Origin: Zychaea mexicana
Lineage: Eukaryota > Mucoromycota > Mucoromycetes > Mucorales > Lichtheimiaceae
Assembly (NCBI RefSeq): GCF_025766255.1
Contig: NW_026516852.1
Location: 1 to 60,796 of the forward strand
Direction: 5' to 3'
Length of the DNA: 60,796 nt
Shown: positions 57,101-60,796 of the stretch, one piece after another
Layout: each line of letters starts with the position of its first letter
Numbering within the stretch: position 1 is the first letter of the stretch
The notes under the pieces: model-generated
What the model saw: only the letters and a program-made list of their open reading frames with translations
Databases searched by the model: none
What the model was told of the DNA's origin: nothing
Position numbers and translations under genes: made by a program

Positions 57101-58029
57101 AGTAGATGTAAGTTAACATATTCTCATGCTTCGTAAAGTATGTTGACTCATTCGATCTTTTGAAGCACCTAATAGTACTGTAGAAAATTTGATTTACTTT
57201 AACATGTTAGCAGTCAAGGCCAGCTTTATGGCTCCAATTGCATTGTCATTTGAAGTCTATCATGTGTCGACAGTTATGTATGCACGCATCTGGATCCAAA
57301 GAAATCCCCAATCTATATATGCGAAACAATGTACTTACTGTTGTATTACAATGACCGTATTAGATCAAGCATAGAGTCAAGCTTGTTGTCGAATGCTAAC
57401 GACATACAGCAGTAATTAAATATGGTTCAACCGGGGGAGCGAGTTCATGCATGGAAACAGTCGCTCTTTGCAAACGAGTTGCGGGTCTCCAAATAAAGTA
57501 CTGTAGAGTCTGATTCTATGACAGCTTTTAAACACACAACTCGAACAACGGGTTCCCAGTTATTCAAAAAGAGTTCCGGGCAGTTGCAAAGAAAACGTTT
57601 CTCTAAAAATATTTTCTGACGTGCCCAAAATACTGATACATGCAATGGGTCTCACAAGAATTTTGACATTGTATTACATGGTCAGTGCATAAAATGCTTG
57701 TGTCAAACAGTTGCCCAGGTATTGTACATATACGAAACAGAAAGACACAAGCCATTGAAAAGTAGAAGTATTATCAAATGGATACCATCAGTAGAGAATT
57801 GAAGGCGCGTGAGATCTGCGTGCATTGCTCGCCCTGCCTAATATGTTTCACCGGTTTCATGCAGGGCATGTCCCCAACAGTGTCGCCGCTTGGTTTTAAA
57901 CAGGCCATAAGGCGCACAGAAGGTTTATAGGGTTTCAGCAGTACAATCACAGAGGAAAGGAACGGCAGGTGCCAAAAATTACTGGTATTGCGACAAGAAG
58001 CTCACATAAGAAGAAGCCATATTCACTAG
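54199..58029. other. 3.8 kb with no intact gene
   Basis: Short open frames only, for example 54125-54472 and 54930-55247 (hydrophobic, LLSIVQLLLCVLYSTVL), and 56579-56761 (DYVLYHTWEISEKYDM). No splice pattern links them. Pyrimidine-rich 55545-55615. Confidence 0.35.
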
Positions 58030-58400
58030 AAGTAAGGGTGCAGAAGTTGATGACTGTGCTGTACACGTGATCCAAAGTAAAGTGTATGCCAAGGACAGAC
58101 TGGTGAAGCTCGGTAACGGTAGAAGGGGGATGGTTTACGGCGCTTCTACACACAAACCTGGGCTAGTGTTGTTGGCTGCTTCATTCTGAATCGACTCCAT
58201 TGATCCCGGATCTCAGCGCTGTTCATGACAAAATCAAAATCAATTTGCCGACGATCTCAGTGCAACGTGCAATCAGGAACAAGATAGACAAGTCTCGCTC
58301 GCATATGAAGAAGTCTTTCAACAATATAAAACACGCACAAACAAGCTTAACGCAAAGAGGAAACAAATATTTATTTGATACATTTTATCGATGTCTTAGT
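58030..58400 (+). pseudogene. Decayed gene fragment (relative at 48210-48690)
   Basis: Matches 48210-48690 in the same orientation with indels. Shared pieces include GTGTATGCCAAGGACA and GGTGAAGCTCGGTAAC. No open frame of length survives. Confidence 0.4.
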
Positions 58401-59629
58401 TTCGCTGCGCTTAGGCAGCTACAGAACCTCCGAATGCCTCCCCTCTAAGTGTCTAGAACTCGTACATCAAAGACCATAGATCAATCAACCACAAATCCAT
58501 GATCTAGTATTCATTGAACTAGATTTAGAGGGTACACTTCGTCTCAAGGTCCAATCCAAGTGGTGGGTTGACTACTTTGGAAGAGAGGGAGGACGCTTGA
58601 GACACCCTTTATGTTGTTGTTCTTGTTGGTGATGTTGTCGGATTGCTGGGCGCGTCGCTCACAGAACAAAACAGAAAAGAAAAGTCAATGAAACTGAATG
58701 AATGTCTCGCTACTGCTAGTGCTGCTGTTAATTTACCTGTTTGCTGCTGTTGTTGCCGTAGACGCGGTTGATAGCGGGTGCTGTCGTCGGTCACTGATGA
58801 TTTCCACAGCGACGTGTAAGAGGTCTGAAAAGACAATGCTCAAAGATTCAGATTGGAAAATGAGAACACGGAGGGGGAATGGCGACGAGACAAGAATGAT
58901 GGAGGAAAACTTACCGCTCGTCCATTATCACCGATTGCCGATAGTCGAGTCCTGAGAGTCCAACGCGATCTACAGAGGCACCTGGCTCCTCATTGCGAAC
59001 CCCGCCATGGCAGACCAGCAGACAAGGCATCCAACCGAAAGTACGCTACCATGTTTCCATGGCAAAAACAGAGAAGGATTTCTCCGTCCTCTGATCTCGC
59101 CTGAAGACCGGTTGCGACCAACACCGCTGAACGCCAGACTAAAGAGTCCCAAGCAGGGACCGGTTGTAGGCAGCCAGGGGGACCACGGGAAAAAGGCTGA
59201 GACCAGGACCGACAGAGGCAAGACCAGGACCAAGGGAAGAGCCAGAGCGAGGGGAAGACCAGAACCAAGGGAAGAGCCAGAGCGAGGGAAGACCAGAACC
59301 AAGGGAAGAGCCAAGAGAAAGACCAGGAGGATCCAAGGGAGTGAAGGGAAAAGAAAAGTGAAGAGAAGCAAAGTGACCTCAACAAGCAGTCCGCACAACC
59401 TGCAGGCTATACAAAAAGCATGAAGAAAGCAAGAAGAAACAGAAGAAGTATGTAAAAGGGGGAGGAAAAGAAAGCCACCAATGCCTCGGCCTGGGAGTCC
59501 CAGTCTCCCACACATTTGGCTGGGTCAATCAACCACAAACCCAGCCATCATGGTCAAACGAGTGGGAACCATGACGTACGCTACGTTTCGAGAGTCAAGT
59601 GCAAGCAATCGGTTGTGGATTGCCTGTGA

Positions 59630-59880
59630 GTGGGGAAGGGGGAAGGGAAGGACGGAAGGAAGATGGAAGGGTAGACGGAAGGGAAGGAAGGGAGGGAAGG
59701 ACGGAAGGAAGATGGAAGGGTAGACGGAAGGGAAGGAAGGGAGGGAAGGACGGAAGGGAAGAGGAAAGGGAAGAGGAAAGGGAAGGGGTGGGGGAAGAGG
59801 AAAGGGAAGAGGAAAGGGAAGGGGTGGGGGAAGAGGAAAGGGAAGAGGAAAGGGAAGGGGTAGGGGTAGGGGAAAGAATT
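59630..59880 (+). repeat. Purine-strand satellite (GGAAG / GGGGTGGGGGAAGAGGAAA)
   Basis: Two arrays. GGAAG-based units with a ~72 bp higher period (59640-59750) are followed by ~48 bp units of GAGGAAAGGGAAG with GGGGTGGGGG (59755-59880). Almost all bases on the plus strand are A or G. Such tracts can form triplex or, at the G runs, quadruplex structures. Confidence 0.85.
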
Positions 59881-59994
59881 GACTCTCGAAACACCCAAAA
59901 AAGAAAAAAAAAATTGCTGCTGTTGTCGAATGCTGGAGGAGCTGCTTACTGGATACTCGGATGCTGGGAGCCGAACACTGAAGCTGGGAGCTGA

Positions 59995-60170
59995 TTGCCG
60001 AGTGTCGATTGCCGAGAGTCGAATGCCGAGAGTCGAATGCCAGAGAGTTGATCGCTGAGAGTCGAATGCCGAGAGTCGAATGCCGAGAGTCGAATGCCGA
60101 GAGACGAATGCCAGAGAGTTGATCGCCAGACAGTCGATTGCCAGACAGTCGATTGCCGATAGTCGAGTCC
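59995..60170 (+). repeat. ~15 bp satellite, GTCGAATGCCGAGA
   Basis: About ten units of GTCGAATGCCGAGA with variants CAGAGAGTTGATCGC and CAGACAGTCGATTGC, arranged in a partly higher-order pattern. It runs directly into the right copy of the ~400 bp direct repeat. Confidence 0.85.
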
Positions 60171-60556
60171 TGAGAGTCGAACGCGATTTACGGTGGCACC
60201 TGGCTCCTCATGCGAGCCCCACCATGGCAGACCAGACCAGACCAGCAGACAAGGCATCCAACCGAAAGGACACTACCATATTTCTATGGCGAAAAACCGA
60301 AAAGGATTTCTCCGTCCTCTGATCTCGCCTGAAGACCGGTTGTGACCAACACCGTTGAACGCCAGACTAGACAGCCCAAGCAGGGACCGGTTGTAGGCAG
60401 CCAGGGGGACCACGGGAAAAAGGCTGAGACCAGGACCGACAGAGGCAAGACCAGGACCAAGGGAAGAGCCAGAGCGAGGGGAAGACCAGAACCAAGGGAA
60501 GAGCCAAGAGAAAGACCAGGAGGATCCAAGGGAGTGAAGGGAAAAGAAAAGTGAAG

Positions 60557-60796
60557 GAAAGAAAGAGTAAAGAGAAAAAGGGAATGGCCTGAAAAATGTG
60601 GGCGTATTTACATTTTTTGAACTCAAACCCCTGTCTTAAAAAAACACGTCACCTGACTTGTGATTCGTCATTCAAAAACATGTGAGAAAGCAAAGGGTAG
60701 GGAAGAACAAAACATGTGCAGAAGAGACATGGTCAAGCGGTCAGCGGTCAAGCGGTCAAGAAGAAGGCGTGTGTGATTTGCGTGTATTATTGTCCT
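60557..60796. other. Window end, no gene seen
   Basis: AT-rich DNA with a short GGTCAAGC / GGTCAGC tandem repeat at about 60732-60762. Confidence 0.35.

Larger units (their letters stand above)
58933..60556 (+). repeat. ~400 bp direct repeat flanking purine-rich satellites
   Basis: 58933-59363 and 60151-60556 are nearly identical in direct orientation, both starting GATTGCCGATAGTCGAGTCC. Each carries internal GACCAGGACCAAGGG-type tandem units; the left copy has one unit more. The block between holds the satellites at 59630-59880 and 59995-60170. Long open frames here are repeat artefacts. Confidence 0.85.

Noticed and set aside
59581..59898. Long minus-strand F/P/S-rich frames
   Set aside because: They are translations of purine satellites, with no unique sequence.
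60730..60765. Telomere-like repeat at the window end
   Set aside because: The GGTCAAGC units do not match TTAGGG-type fungal telomeres.
1..60796. CRISPR array, tRNA or rRNA genes
   Set aside because: No regular repeat-spacer pattern, no cloverleaf or rRNA core noticed; short tandem arrays here lack unique spacers.

Overview
The window looks like nuclear DNA of a Mucoromycota (Mucorales-like) fungus. The reasons are short 40-200 bp introns with GTAAGT/GTATGT donors, a mitochondrial uL30 and a RsfS-family protein, an Msn2-like two-finger C2H2 factor, a CAF-1 large subunit, F-box/LRR sequence, and decayed LINE, Helitron and DUF6729/3'-5' exonuclease copies of the kind abundant in that phylum. 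The assignment is inferred from gene style and family content, not from a marker gene. The window is repeat-rich and gene-poor; I see no rRNA, tRNA or CRISPR array.

Layout. 1-13 kb: two copies (1-1483 and 8669-10160) of a segment that carries the end of one gene and the start of a DUF6729-like gene, both copies broken. Between them lie a repeat-rich membrane-anchored protein gene (1954-3851) and a tandem array of ~270 bp exon-intron modules (3897-4725). A 312-residue LINE ORF1-like protein is intact at 11954-12892. 13-21 kb: graveyard of fragments, namely a C2H2 pseudogene, a ~150 bp inverted repeat enclosing a related ORF, a LINE RT fragment, a minus-strand series of short exons with unusually similar introns, and a Helitron helicase remnant with a plausible 3' terminus.

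22-34 kb is the one conventional gene-bearing block: RsfS/Iojap-like protein (-), two-finger C2H2 factor (-), a small two-exon ORF (+), mitochondrial uL30 (+), a 400-residue Q/H/T-rich protein (+), and an eight-exon membrane-anchored protein disulfide isomerase (-). All splice in frame with conventional GT-AG introns.

34-49 kb: a diverged direct duplication (37.3-39.1 and 44.8-46.5 kb) containing an almost identical 721 bp tract, a broken F-box/LRR gene, and a 5'-truncated LINE with poly(A) and a 12 bp target-site duplication. 49-54 kb (-): a CAF-1 large-subunit gene with an in-frame stop and a frameshift, a four-exon 80-residue ORF, and a second membrane protein with six 15-residue hydrophobic repeats and a polyQ tail. 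54-61 kb: decayed fragments, then a ~400 bp direct repeat flanking long purine-only satellites.

The conserved genes do not form a pathway; they are independent housekeeping genes (mitochondrial translation, ER folding, transcription, chromatin assembly) embedded in decaying mobile and duplicated DNA. The best candidates for something undescribed are the two exon-intron module arrays, the repeat-bearing membrane proteins, and the conversion-like tract.
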